DNA of 64,000 bases from Brugia malayi (GCF_000002995.4 NW_025062475.1:4378528-4442527), one strand, 5' to 3'. Positions 24,101-37,240 are shown, numbered from the stretch's first letter. Numbers and translations: made by a program. Notes: a model not told the origin generated them from the sequence alone.

Positions 24101-25497
24101 GATACAAAAAGAAATACGAAGTAAAAAAAAAAGAAATACAAAAAGAAATATTCGAAGTGATTGATTCCCTAGAAATGTTTTCCTTCGGTCATAACTGAAA
24201 GACCGGGCAAGTCGTTACAAAAAAAAAGAAACCGACAAGCTAAGCTTCACGGAGTGAATTAAAATTTCCCTAAAATGCTACATACAAATTGTTAGTCGCA
24301 GATGGTCCTGAACTTGTTCCTGAAATCAATGCAAGATGTTCCGCACGACCTTTATCGAACGAGCTCGACAACTTATCCACTGGCAATCTCATTTCCATCT
24401 GTAAACGATATGGAAGAAAATTATAAACCAAACTTCAACTCAACATTTATTGAGGAAGCATCACAAACTGTTGATATTTCTTAAAATTATAGCTAACCAA
24501 ATTAACCAGCATCCTTGATAAAATTCTGAAACAGGCAAGTTTTGACATAAAGGCGTGTAAAAATATTACCATTTTAACATTCCTTTTGTAACGTGCTTTG
24601 ACAATACCGCACCCAAATGGATTTACTTTACGTATTGGGTATTGAATACGATACAATTCGCTATTGCTAGGATTTCGAGAAAGTATTACATCTATCTGTA
24701 ACAGGAACAAAATTGTAAGCAAGTTTCAATGACATAAAACAATATTGGGTAATGTCATAAAATCAACGCCAATTCAAATAGGATTCGGTGTATGGAGCAG
24801 CGGCCATTTCATTACTAGTGTCGTTAGAAATAATTTATTCATGGTTGGCTGCTATGAATTATATATGAACTGACTACGCCTTTAAAAAGTTAAAGGTAGT
24901 TGAAATACAAAATAAATCAAGTTGCATTATTACATATATTAAGTAGGCTAAAATTGGCCTAAAAATTAGTAGCAAAAGTAAAGAAGGAACCTAAAGCCCT
25001 ATATGCCTATCCTATGCTCTCTAATCCATAATAACATTATTATCAGATGGAAGAATAGATTGCAAATGAATTTATGAAGCATTTCTGGCATAACATCATC
25101 ATCATTCACTCATCACCATGATCCATTCAATTCTTCGTTTTATTTTTGTGCTAACAAGATGTAATTCCGCAGTAAATCCAAAATAATATGAGAAATTAAT
25201 CTTTGGGGTAAATAATACGAAATTCGAAAAGAAAAATGAGAAGCTTTACCTAAGATTTGAACAAGCCAGATAAGCTTAACATGGAATGTTATTGTTTACT
25301 AAATGAATAGCTAGCTTCTAGTTATATGATTAGTTATATGACATTATTGATTTGGATAACATTACTAATCTGCCTAAAAAAATCCTAGTAAAAAGCGAAA
25401 GATCGAAAAGAGAAGGAAAAAAACTAACTTCTCCAGCAATATCATCATTATCATCGTCTCCAATCTTGCATATATCTTCATTTAACTCGTCTTTCAT
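21103..25497 (-). CDS. POLR3E: RNA polymerase III subunit RPC5 (Sin domain), complete, 12 exons, about 468 aa
   Basis: RPC5 pairs with RPC4 in the Pol III TFIIF-like module that acts in initiation and termination on tRNA and 5S genes in the nucleus. Exons in transcript order: 25497-25429, 24695-24570, 24398-24286, 23878-23793, 23692-23675 (18 nt), 23624-23523, 23095-22920, 22691-22564, 22484-22396, 22320-22110, 21863-21726, 21253-21103; every junction is in phase. Family hallmarks, all visible: IDVILSRNPSNSELYRIQYP (aa 24-43; the DVYL...LYLFQYP motif), MEMRLPVDKL, RLMDEEVYVG, the RVRFKRPETERQKKRREQS block (about aa 190-208), and VWVLKSELLYPDE with RDLVLCLF (about aa 339-364). It is shorter than human POLR3E (about 700 aa), ending with KKRINSRLVLI, so the animal C-terminal winged-helix extension is missing or unrecognised. 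A TTTCAG acceptor three bases before the ATG suggests trans-splicing. The donor at 23522 reads GCAAGA, a GC-AG intron. Confidence 0.9.
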
Positions 25498-27693
25498 GAC
25501 CTGAAATATGCCACAATTCAGGCTAGGCTGTTGCTCAGGTACCACATGTTAGGTTCCACCAATATGAAAACCATTTACAAATATCCATTTCTTGAATAAT
25601 TTTACAATTTAACTGTTATATTTTCAAACAGAAATAATAAGCTACTCTTAGAAGATTGAGGCAATGAGAGAGTAGCGAGATAACACTGCTGTTAGGGAAA
25701 AAGAGTAAAAAATAGTTCTTTGATTTCTCGGAACAGCAAGGATTGCTGTTGAAGTTTGATTGCATCTTACGATGAAATGGGGAAGTGTTAATAATTGAGA
25801 GGGGGGTGGAGAGGGTGAGGAAGGCGTGTGGGAATCGAGGAGGGCACAGAGATTGATAATAAGACAGTGAAAGCATAGAAATGCCTGTTTTTCATAGTTC
25901 AATTATCAGTTAAAGGTTTGGCTTTTGGCTGATTAAAATCTAAGGGATTTGGTTGTTTCTTGAAGTTAGGAATATTAGCAAATGGAATCATCCATCTAAT
26001 GGAAGGATGCAAACTCGGTTATTTATTTGCTGAAATTGTGAAATTAAAGTGCGATCATTAATCAGCTATTAATGTATTTTCCGATCATTTTATTAGGATG
26101 ACATGATTCAGATCCTGTTTATTACTTGCCGGAATCTAGAAGAACTGATCAATTGAATGCTTTTTGTTAAAATTTAGAATAAAATCTCAGTAAATGCAAC
26201 TGTGGAAACATATGATACTGAATTTCATTTTAAATTTCTTGATGTGAATCTTTTGAATATTCCCTTAAACATTTATTTATTCATTTAAATTTACGATTAT
26301 CTTTTATCAGTTAACAAGAAATACCTTGACATACTCTGACACACTTTTATATTTTCTTATTTTGTTATTAACATTGACATCTCTCTATTATCACAATATC
26401 AAGTCAAGAAATAAAAGTTTTTTCTTTCATTTATTTTTGAAATAATTGCAACAATTTTTGTGACATTTCCGGAGTACTTAAAAGTTTTAAAATTTTCAAA
26501 AAGTTTAAAAATATTCTTTCTTAAGTCTTAAAATTTACATAAAAAGTTTTAAAACTTTGAAAATTTGAAGATATAAAAAGATGGGTTGAACGAAGAATGC
26601 GCTAGTATTAGTGGTGTTGCGTAAGCAATTGAAAGAGAATTAAATAGTTCTTAGGAAATGAGATCGCAATATTTTTGGATATCATTTATTATCATGTTAC
26701 CTTCGTTCGAAACGAAGGTGTCAAATGTCTCAATTCATGTCAGAGTTGTACGCTGCTATTATGAGTATTTGATAAGATGATATATGCTTCTATACGATAT
26801 ATAGATATATATACTATAAGATTATAGATGTTTGAATGGAAGATACTATCTATTCATTAATATTGTAATAGGTTTACTGATATGATAATAACTTCACTGA
26901 CATCATAATAATATATGTTTACTGATATGATAATTAACATATAATGTGTAAATGTTAGATAAACTGAAATAAAAACTAATCGCTTTAGAAAAATTGTATA
27001 GTGTATGCAAGGAATCATACTATCTGTACAACATTAAAAGCCTGTAGAAATGAAAAGGTTAGAATATGATGATGGTGGTTATTGTTGCATTATTTCATAA
27101 ATATTTTAAAAAACTGAGCTAAATTTTTAAACATTTCTAATAAAATTGAGGGAAAAAAAAACAATGGAATCGTTCATTTGCGATCGTAGTTTATTGTATC
27201 ATTCAAAATTATTACTTTTATCATTTTAGAAGTTTCAGGTTATTCAGAAAGATAATTTTTCTTAACTTCAGCAATCATCATCATAAGCTGAAATTTTTGT
27301 AGAATTCTGTTAAGTAATATATACTTTACAGCACTTGTAATTAGGAAAATACAAAAAATTAATATATCAATTCTTGCTAGATTCATTTTTTTCTAATAAA
27401 CAGTATTGGTATTATAACGCAAAGCATTACAAATTATAAAAATTTCAAAAAAAAAATTTAATTTAGTCTAAAAATTTTTTTTAAATGCAATATATTCCAA
27501 GTTTTTACAATTAATAAAAATTTTCATTAACAATTTTATAAATTTATAATATATGCTGTAATATATTACCAAATGCAAATTTCTAAACAATTATTGATAA
27601 GTTATTTTCGCAAATTTTTTAATTATTTTGTTAATTTTCCTTTTTTCTAACAAAGTTATTTCTTTTTTTCTCAATATTTCATTTAATTTTTAG
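25498..27693. other. Divergent intergenic region; nothing coding seen
   Basis: Separates RPC5 (-) from the orphan membrane-protein gene (+). A G-rich purine stretch lies at about 25796-25835. The missing first exon of the downstream gene should be here; short ATG-led candidates such as the one at 27066 do not give a convincing signal peptide, so I do not assign one. Confidence 0.45.
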
Positions 27694-29045
27694 TGTGCAT
27701 CAAATAATTGTGAAAGTATCTCAGCAATTCATTTCCACAATAATGCTGTAATCCTCAATAAATTACTTCGTCATAAACCACACATTAAACAGCGACTCAA
27801 TCCATTATTGTATGATCCGTTGAAAACATCAATTTTTACAGTTAATAACAAATCTTAATCAATATTTTAACAATTTTATGCAAAAATTTCTGTTTTTAAA
27901 AAAAAAGAGAGAGAGAAGCAGAGACAGAGAGGGAGAGAAGGAAAAAGATAATAAGTTTTATTTATCAGTTAAGTCACATCAATTTATAAATATATGCATA
28001 TATAAATGAAATTCATTCAATAATTTACAGCAAGAAGAATCAGGTGCATACTGTGGTGAACAAAATAAATTACTAAAAAATGTAAAAATTAAAGTATTGG
28101 AACCAGAAGAAATATTTCAACAATTATTACGAAAAGCATCCTTTCAACAACAACGATATTTATATGCTCAAGATGATTGCTTAAATAAATGTAATATATT
28201 GGGAATTAATTTGGATTGTGAATTGGTACCAGATGATAATATGGAAGTGATTAAAACAGCTGCATTCAAACATTTACAGCATATGATATTCTTTCAATGT
28301 GGCCAGTAAGAACATTTATTTATTATTTAATCTTAAAAAAAAAAAAAAAAAGGAGGAAGAACTTTAATACTGACATACTAGTAACAATATTTAATTTTAA
28401 AAAAAAATTTGATTGTTTTGCATAAATTTTCTTTTCCTTCATAAAAAAAAATAAATGTTGTAGGCTTTATTAAGTTTTGAAATTTGTGATGAATACTTTA
28501 TAATGATTTTGACCACTTTAAAAAAAAATTTATGGTGATTTTCTAAATGAAAAAAAAAAATTAGATTTCCGATGTTACTGATAATTATGGTGATTGTGAT
28601 AGTAATACTTACAATTGTTACAATATTGGAATTAGCCATTGGTATATCAAGGATTCGTACGGCTAAGAAACGAAGTAAAGCGAAAGATAAAGCTAAAATG
28701 ACCATAGGAGGTTAGTTAATCTATGCTAATTTCTTTTATTTCCTTTCTTGTTGTGAAGTTTTAAATTTTCTATCTAAAATTCAATTATACTTTAAATTAG
28801 AAAGGATAGTAAAATGGAAGTCAGTTTAAAATTTATGAATACAGTTAATTTCATCTCAAATAGCAAACAGTTGCTACACATAAAATAACAAATGTCAAGA
28901 TAAACTAAAATAATGATTATGAACAAGTCAAATATTGATTTTTCGCAAAATTTTAAACTTTTTAGAATTATCTATGAGTACAACAAAGTCCCGAATTGGA
29001 AGTAAATCTATTAGCAATGAGAATACAAATTTAAGTACCATATAA
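27694..29045 (+). CDS. Orphan single-pass membrane protein, 5' end not found
   Basis: Four in-phase exons: 27694-27840, 28031-28305, 28565-28710 and 28966-29045, 215 codons to TAA. The first acceptor (TTTTTAG) is strong, so at least one upstream exon is expected, probably coding for a signal peptide. The extracellular part contains about seven cysteines, including C-x5-C in exon 1 and C-x3-C, and the stretch PEEIFQQLLRKASFQQQRYLY. A transmembrane helix of about 25 residues rich in Ile, Val and Leu (PMLLIIMVIVIVILTIVTIL) is followed by a basic stop-transfer tail (RTAKKRSKAKDKAK) and a Ser/Thr-rich end. I recognise no family. The phase consistency of four exons makes a real gene likely. Confidence 0.72.
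27906..27942. repeat. GA-rich simple repeat
   Basis: GAGAGAGAGA-type purine stretch inside the first intron of the orphan membrane-protein gene. Confidence 0.8.
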
Positions 29046-30309
29046 ATGCAGCGGTAAATTTCAATAAATATAAGTATTGTAAATTAATTATTTTAATGGC
29101 TAGAATTTGTTTCGAAATATTCCAAAATCAATTAAATATAATTCAAAATATCCAGGTGCGAAACTGCATCTCGTATTTTTGTGTGATTATGAATTTTTAC
29201 TTCAGAATTTACGGCTTAAATCTAACAATTTGTTAGTTGTATTCGATTTTTTACAGTTTTTAATTGCTTTATTGTGATTTAATGCTGGCATAAAGATTAA
29301 TCATTACTAAATTACAAGTTACTGCATTCAACTCTTTGAACCATTAAAAAGTATTATTAATAAAACATCTTATGAAAAAGTTATTTATTAGTAACCTTTT
29401 TTTCTTTCCACATTAGGCATCGGAGAAAGAGTAAAAAAATATGTAAGATATGATTTGAAGCTTAAACATATCATTTCCTTTGCCATTTGAATACGGCTTT
29501 AGCAGAACTAAACAATCTGACAATTATGTTTACATCAATACTTTTTTGGATTAAATATCTGGCATAAAGTTAACTGTAATAAAAGTTAAAAAGAATTAAA
29601 AATTACTTGCTACCTTGCACAACAATATTTTTTATATATTTATATGTTTTTTTATATGGTTCACTTCATCATCTCACATTTTTTAATCTTATTAAAAATA
29701 TTTAATTCTATCTTTGATAACTTTTAATTATTATATATATATATATTTTTTTTTGAAAAATATATTAGAGCTTTCCGAACTAATAGTTAATTCCAGTGAT
29801 TTAAAAAATATGAAATGTATAGCAAAAATTAAACAAAATTCCAAAAAATGATGATTATCTTTAATTTGTGCATAAAAAATTTTAAATCAAAATTGCAACT
29901 TTCATATAAATTTGAATTCGTTTTTCTTTTCTCTCTTATGCAAAAGTATGTAAAAAAAATTTAAAGACTAGTTCAAAATTTTATTAAATTGACAAACAAT
30001 TATTCATTCGGCATATCTTGTACGTGTATGTAATATCGTGTACGGTTGTTTCATTATACGGTTGCTTTTTCGTTCTTAAAAAGTAATGCAATTGAAAGTT
30101 AGAAATCATGATAAGAAATTATGATAAAATTTTTTTTTTTCAAATCACTATTAAGTTTCTATGAAAAATATTCTGTGTTTATTTTATATCTTTTCATTTC
30201 ATACTTAATTTCTTTCAAAAGAAGCTCTCTAATAAATTCCTATAGGATAGTATTCATTTATTATATTTTCATTAAAAAAAAAAAAAAGAGAAGAATCAAA
30301 AATTGAGAA
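29046..30309. other. Intergenic, no gene assigned
   Basis: Between two + strand genes. A tiny stretch at about 29418-29442 has a good acceptor (ACATTAG) and donor (GTAAGA) but encodes only eight codons and has no partner exon I can identify. The rest is AT-rich without supported features. Confidence 0.45.
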
Positions 30310-30868
30310 ATGCATCGACAAAGTCAATATCGATTAACGTGGAATCCAGATAGATTCCACTTACTTGCACATCAAGCTAAGGTATTGTTTTTTTTTTCTT
30401 TTTCAATTAATTATTCATGTAAAATTATTATTGATAATTGAAAAATAATTGTTTTATTTTTATGTGAATAGCAAAAACTTTCAAAGTTTATTTAGATGAA
30501 ATTTTATTTTAAGCTATCGCATTATTTGGATTATATTCAATCTTCGAATGAGAAACCAAAAACGGATATTTCCATTAAAGTACTTTTTTAAAAAATATTT
30601 GATATACTTGGAATTTAGTTATTTTTTTGAAATTAATCATTAATACTTTTATTATACTAATCGCTTATGATTGATGAATATAACTTAGATTAAATTTATT
30701 ATCAAATATTTGATTGTAGATCTATGCTTAAATTCAATGAAATAGAAATAAAGGAATATCTTATCATAAACTGAAAAAATCTCTGGTGATTCTGATAGAC
30801 GCATTGAAATTAACGAGTTAATTAATCATAAATTTCATAAAGTAAAATTTCCAGTAGTAAATATATAG

Positions 30869-30908
<40 letters not shown>

Positions 30909-32249
30909 CTTTGTTTATTTTTTCAGCTTAGTGATAACAGTACAATAATGGTTCATTCGGAAATAGCAACAGCTCATTCCGGATATTTCCGTCGACAATA
31001 TTTAAAGGAAATGAAAGCACAAAAGAAACCTGTGACATTGTTCATCGATCACCTCACCAATTACGATGCCAATGCTATTCGTCGTATGATTAACTTCTTC
31101 TACAGTGGTATCCTACCATGTTCATTGGCTGAAATTCCTGAACTTCTAGCCTTGTGCTGTAAACTTCAGGTCCGTTTTATCAAAAAAAAAAATGTTATTG
31201 GAGTAAGAATTTAAATGTTTTGTTTTGAAATTAAAATCCGTTGTAATTGCATAAATATGAAAAATACTGAATGCTCATTTTAATAGGTACCATCAATGAG
31301 AGCAATAATTGAAAAATTTATCATTCAAAAAGCAGCTGATCATAACTGTTTATTGGATTGTTGGAATATAAGTTGTCATCGACAATTTGACTTATCACTT
31401 CGAGCAAAAGATTTTGTGCTCAGTTATGTGATGCGTTCTTTGGAAGAAGTATGCCAAATCCAAAAGTTATACTTATATTTTGAAAGAATTATTGATTATT
31501 TCACATGAAATGTTATTTATTTGTCCCATCTCTCTGCCTCCTTTTTCATTTGAGGCAGTTTTGGATCTACGATTTGCGCAACTGGATCAAGCAGCTGTGG
31601 AAGAGTTACTGAAACGTGACAATTTACCGGTCCGTTCGGAATGTGACGTTCTACGTATCGCTTTGATGTATTATTTTCGTCGTGAAGGACATGTGAATAT
31701 GCAAAGTTTGCTGAATGTTATTCGATACAATTGTGGTAATGAAACACTCATGCGGGTATGTAATAAAATAATAAGGAATATTTTAAATTATTAATACTTA
31801 CTGATAAAATTATTTACATCACTAATTTAGTAAACGATCGGAAAAAAGTTTTCGAAATACTGTCATCTTATACAGAAATAATTTAAATTTTTTGAAAAAT
31901 TTTGGAGCTTTTCATAAATTATAAAAAAATCAAATTTCAGATGCATCAAGATATTCAATGTATAGATAATGAGGAGTTGCGCTTTTGTTTCGAGCAAAAT
32001 TGCGCTTATGGATTGTGGCAAAGTGAACGTCGTCTATACGATCAGAATATATGGCCTATAACAGATGCGCCATCGCCACGCAGAAATCCAAATGTTGACT
32101 GCAACTGGATTAATGCGCAATTTTACACTTTGGTACGGGTTTGTTTCTTGATCAATTGTTTTAATTGATTGGATTTTTAGGATTTCGTTCTTAAACTTTT
32201 GAACTTTACTGATTTTTAGCTCCAGCCTGCTACTGCATCTTCTCGATAG
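30310..32249 (+). CDS. BTB-BACK domain protein without kelch repeats, six exons, about 299 aa
   Basis: Exons 30310-30381, 30927-31169, 31287-31448, 31555-31755, 31941-32132 and 32220-32249, all joined in phase 0. BTB/POZ features at about aa 30-105: SEIATAHSGYFRRQY (the A-x-x-S-x-Y-F core), TNYDANAIRRMINFFYSG (the F-x-x-x-L-x-Y-x-Y-[ST]-G position) and LAEIPELLALCCKLQV. A BACK-type helical region follows: HNCLLDCWNIS, LRAKDFVLSYV and AVEELLKRDNLPVRSECDVL (L-x-x-D-x-L-x-V-x-S-E). Such proteins usually act as substrate adaptors for Cullin-3 ubiquitin ligases, using BTB to dimerise and bind CUL3. There are no kelch repeats; the protein stops soon after BACK. The end is ambiguous: reading through exon 5 stops at 32168, and an acceptor at 32180 gives another short tail. 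Confidence 0.8.
30872..30902. repeat. TA dinucleotide repeat
   Basis: About 15 uninterrupted TA units in the first intron of the BTB-BACK gene, about 25 bp upstream of the exon 2 acceptor. Confidence 0.95.
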
Positions 32250-35200
32250 ATTGGGATTTAATTCATGCGGCGTCTCTCATTTTAATTCATGTCGCGTCAT
32301 TCATCAATTAAATATTTGTGTATTTCAGTATTAAATAAAATTCGTGGCATTATTACAGTGTTACTTTATGCAGATCATAAAGCAATCAGTGTTAAATGAA
32401 TTGTGAATTACAGAAAGAAGGAGAAATGATAATCGTTTAAGTTAATAGGTTAAAGGCCAATACGTGGTACTGTAGTCATAATATTTCGGCAGGATTATCA
32501 ATTTTGATAACCCAAGAATTCCGAAAGAACTGGCGACAGCTTAAGATTTCAGCAATTAATTTATTAAAAGAGGTTTATTCGTAGAAAATTGAAAGAATAT
32601 CTTAGATATGTTTAAATGAGGACATTGCATGCGACAATGAAAACACAACTAAATATTTGCGCAAATTTTGCAATCAAAAAAAAAATATTTGCGCAAATTT
32701 TGCAATCAAAAAAAAAAAATGAAATTTTAGTATCGAATCTTACTGCATTCGCTTCGTCAACGTATAGCGCCAACCTAAATTTTATCTATTTCAAGACAAC
32801 ATTTCCTATTTTTTTTTTCTTCATATATATATAATTGCTCATATATTCTTCAAGTTTCATTCCAGTCAACACTTCCATTTTAAAATGAAACAGTACTTCA
32901 GAAAAATGACATAACTAATATAAAGTATGTTTAAAAGATATGTTACAAATAGTATATTGCAACTCCATCAAAAAACTTCCTAAATAATAGAAATTTTCAA
33001 CTCTTAAAACTTTGTTGGAATTAAAAATTTTGCAACTAACGATGAATAATGTTGTCAGGCAAATGGTATCACAAAATTGTTTCACAATTTCACAAAAGTC
33101 CGAAAAAAAAAGAAAAAAGTGGGAAAAACAACAGAATGTTGCTTCTTGGAAAGAAATTTGATAATGAGAAGCAAAACAAAAGCCAATTGTGACAGTGCAT
33201 AGAGATCACAAAACTTTTACGAATAGCATAAGATGATCGTTGTTATAGTATTTCACTCAATTTCCAGTGTTCACAATTCTAGATTATCTTTAGAAAGTGA
33301 ACTTGTCACTATTTGCTTCTTCTATTTTAATTCAGATTACTTTCTTTTTTTTTCCTTTTTTTGATTAATTTCTTAATTCACTAATTCAACGAATTCCATA
33401 AACATAATTATTTTCTTAATAATTAATAAGTTTGATAATTGAGATTGTATTTTTGTGTTTAACTGGAACTAAATATGAAATGATTAGAAACGATTTTATT
33501 AATTTTTATCATCTATTCTTATATGAAGAAATTACTAATTTGGACAATTCACGGATTTAACTTTGAGGTAACAGCAAGTCAACAAGTGGTAATGGTAGAA
33601 TTAGCCAAATGAATTATAAAAATCTTAGGCTTCAATGGTCTTTTTGTAATTGAGAACTGAAATGATGAGAAACAAAAGTAAGTACTTTATTTAGATTTTT
33701 TTCTTTGCTTCTGTGAATAATAATTAACGCAACTTAATTTTTGAAAAACTGTTACATGAGTATTGTAGTTTACTGCATAATTATTAATCAGACCAAAAGA
33801 ATATTGCTTCTAGATGAGTATCAAATACTTATCATCTTTGCTGCTTAAAATTATATATTCTATAATAAAAAACAAATGGTTAGAAAATTTCACGTGAACT
33901 TTCAAAATTAAGATAAAAAAGGATTTTGATATCTTAAGAAACATAAAAATTTTATTAAAAAAATGGACACTGAATTTTATCAACAGAATCGAAATAAAAA
34001 TTTGAAAAAAAAAAAGAAATTTAAAAGCAAAACTAAGAAGAAAATTTAAATAAAGCAAAATTTTTAACAATCTAAACCATTAAATCCATCAAATTGATTG
34101 CTTTGCTTGGAGGAATTGTGCTTGATTGGTTTGTAAATTATTATACAATTCACATTTGTGTCCCGTAATTAATTAGTTTAGAAAAGAAAAATTAAATTTA
34201 AATACTTCCGAAAATCTGTGGTTAATAATGCTTTTATTGCCATAGATGAGAAAAGAAGCAAAATGTTAAGCGTATTTGAGTAAAAACAAATTTAGAATTT
34301 CTTTCTTACTGCTCTGTTTGCTTGTGAAACAAAGTAGTTTTCCCTTTCTTGATAGATCATATCGTTGACTTCTTTGTCTTCGATACTGGTAGATTCTCGA
34401 ATCTGTACTGGTTCTATTCTGTGTACGTGTACTGTGAGAGTTTTCGTGAAATACTTTATTATTCAAACCCCAAATTTGGGTAATTAAACCACAGATAACA
34501 TTAAATATTATACAACATTACAATAATGAATTGATATCTAACACACAAATGTAACTTAATTATAAAATATTTAAAGATACAAGCAAAAGGAAGAAATTGG
34601 GAGGGATTTTATGGGTGTTAAGGTTACAAAGTGGATTAAAATCACTTAGAACAATAGTCTTTTTTCACTACGTTATAGCTTCACCAATGTGACGACAAAG
34701 TGATTGGATGAAAATTCTTTCCTACATGCATTTTTAAAAATATTTTGATTCATTTCTCATCACTCTGGCTTATCAGCTCTTCAGTTAATAAAACACTTGA
34801 AAGTAGAAACATTTCAAATTTAAGTTAGGGAAGAGTGAAATATTAAAAAGCTTAGAGCAGTGACAAATCTTCATGTAGAAAAATAATCTGAAAAAGACAC
34901 TATTATTAAGTTGTATTATCGATGCTTGCTCTTTTTCATTTGAACTCTGATCGTAGATTAAAGTCGTCATTAGTTATTCGGATTGGTTTTCATTAATTAC
35001 TCTCCACATGATAATAAGTGCTGTTAATTGAACATTAATTTTATATTTTCCATATTATCAGTGAAGCATTACAAATTACAATTATTGACTAATTGACTAA
35101 TATCACACTAATTATCAGTTAAATTAACGATGTATTTTTTTTCTTTGTACTAAAAATCAGTAGAATAGCGAGAAATTAAAAAGTAACGGAAACATATTCG

Positions 35201-35936
35201 AAATTTTTAACAACATTAATTTTTTATAAAATTTTAAGCATAGCTATGTGAACTAAGAGGAATATATATATATAAATTGATGTCATAAATTGGGAGATTG
35301 CATAAAACAAATGAGCTAATAAATTATGCAATCTGATGGACATCCTCTGTGCATAAGATGACCTCATCAAATTGTACTTCCTTCTATTTTCTTGCTTCGA
35401 TGCCAATCATTTATACCTTTTGCATATACTTTCAAATAGTTGCTTTATCCTAAAATGTCTTCTGATGTTATTTAAATTTTTCACAACCAATGATCTGCTA
35501 AAGTTAAAAATCAATTTTCAACATCCATCTTTTTAACACCAAACTCTTGTAAAGGTTTAATTTAATTCTATTGTTGCTGTTTTACTACGGTAGTGAAATA
35601 TGCAACATAGGTTTCTTTTCACTTCGTTTTGATTTTTAACTCATCTTCAAAACTATAACTTTGATAAAATACTACAAATGCTAATTGTATCTGAAATTTT
35701 ATTATTTTTTAAATTTAAATTGTTGAATTTAAGCGTTAAATTCAACGAATTGATTAACCTACATATTCGCTTCATGTTTGCAACTCTTACTCAATCGCTA
35801 CTTTTAATTTACTGTTTACTGATTTCTTCATTGTAACTGCTATACGAGATCAAATCGAAATTGCAGGACAGTTTTAATTAAGCGCTATCGATAATAGACT
35901 GCTTGAAATTTGAAAAGAGTTGTAGAAACGAACACA
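32250..35936. other. Intergenic, 3.7 kb; one doubtful exon only
   Basis: AT-rich with no complete gene. It contains a 34-bp tandem duplication at about 32653-32718 and, on the - strand at about 34306-34437, an exon-like open stretch ending at a GTAAGA donor. Other open frames (33810-34070, 34785-34970, 35224-35406) are low-complexity or have no splice partners. Confidence 0.4.
32653..32718. repeat. Tandem duplication of about 34 bp containing a palindrome
   Basis: Two nearly identical copies of a unit made of AATATTTGCGCAAATTTTGC, then AATC and an A run. Each contains the 12-bp perfect palindrome ATTTGCGCAAAT. Confidence 0.85.
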
Positions 35937-37240
35937 ATGAACTTTGCAATAATTATAGGTTCATTATTATTATTTATTATTATTTTATTACTATCATTAA
36001 TTATTATCTTTATCCTTAAAGATTTTTTTCTGAAGTCAAAATGAAAATATAATAGATTATTGACTATTAGTAAACGATTACTTAAGATAATCTTTGTGAT
36101 CTCATGGATTTACTGCATAAATTAAATTATAAAGGTTTTTTTTATGAGTCCTTAATTTTAGAAATTGTAATATTCAATTTTAGTGTTGACACTGTTTAAA
36201 ATACAATTTGGTTCACTGCGAAATCTGCCTTCGAAGCCAATAGACTTTACAAACGACTGTTTGGTTTATCGAAAAGTTAACGGAACAACCAGAAAATGGG
36301 ATTATGATGAATGCACGATCGGCAATAGTTGTTGTTTTTCGGCTATTACTATAGGTATTTTGGTTTATTTTCGAATTTACCTTTAAAATTAGAACCATGG
36401 AAAAGTAAAGAAGCATTTTACATGCGGTACTAAGAATTAGCTCAAATTAGCATAGACTAAAACAAAGCTTTTGAATAAAACTAGCTAAATTAGCTAATTT
36501 TAAAACTAGCTAAATTTGTAAAAGAACTTAGATATAAATCTGATAAGGAAAATTCAAATTAATCTGAAATTATTCAAGTCAAGAATTTTAAACATGACAC
36601 TTTTTTTTTCTTTTTTTTTCATCCACCGTATTTATCCTCATGACATGCGAATTTAAAATTCATATTAAAATTGCTGGGAAACATCCATACTTCAACTTCA
36701 ACAATGAAAATTTATTGTCAGTTCATCATTTTTAGAATAACATATTAAATCCATATGTTCAGATCAGTCAGGGAAATTTATCGTTGAAGCAGGTGGTTGT
36801 CAAAATGATTTTCAATCATTCGTACGGCAACAGGCGGGCATTCTAGTTCATCCAATTGATCGTTTACCTTTTATAGGACAATTCAGTGATGAAAAAATCA
36901 CCGAGTACTGTGAGGTAATATAAAAACAAACTACTCGCAATTAATCAATGTAAAATAAAAGGAAATTGAAGCACATAAAGTATTTTGAAGGAATTCTTAT
37001 TTCCGAAGCGATAGATTCATTATTAATATTAAATCACAAATTAATTTATAGTTTGAAATGTGTCTCGCAAGTGCGATACCAAATAATCATTGGCGAATTT
37101 GCGCATGTCATGAAGATAAATGCAATGAAGGTGGTGTCGATGAAATGTTAAAAAAGTACATGGCTGTTAAGCCTTGGGAGACGAGCACTCTTTCACTGAA
37201 TCTGTTCAATCCTGACATTGAAATTCTATTTAATGGTTAA
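35937..37240 (+). CDS. Secreted ten-cysteine protein, ET-module/Ly6-like, about 177 aa
   Basis: Exons 35937-35958, 36184-36354, 36763-36914 and 37052-37240, all in phase. The short first exon plus the next gives MNFAIIIVLTLFKIQFGSL, a signal-peptide-like start; this first exon is the least certain. Cysteines fall in the pattern DCLVY, ECTIGNSCC, GGCQ, YCE, MCLA, then RICACHEDKCN. The ending C-x-C-x4-C-N is typical of three-finger/Ly6 proteins and of nematode ET modules. The longer spacing than a standard ET module makes the family call tentative. There is no C-terminal hydrophobic tail for a GPI anchor, so it is probably secreted; function unknown. A different last exon may exist: a donor at 37238 joins in phase to 38947-39035, replacing the final Gly by an acidic 29-residue tail (EHDISYGANEIVARDAG and onward). 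Confidence 0.65.

Noticed and set aside
25616..25902. Two overlapping - strand frames of 84-86 codons rich in Ser and Pro
   Set aside because: They arise from a purine-rich stretch in the RPC5 upstream region and have no partner exons.
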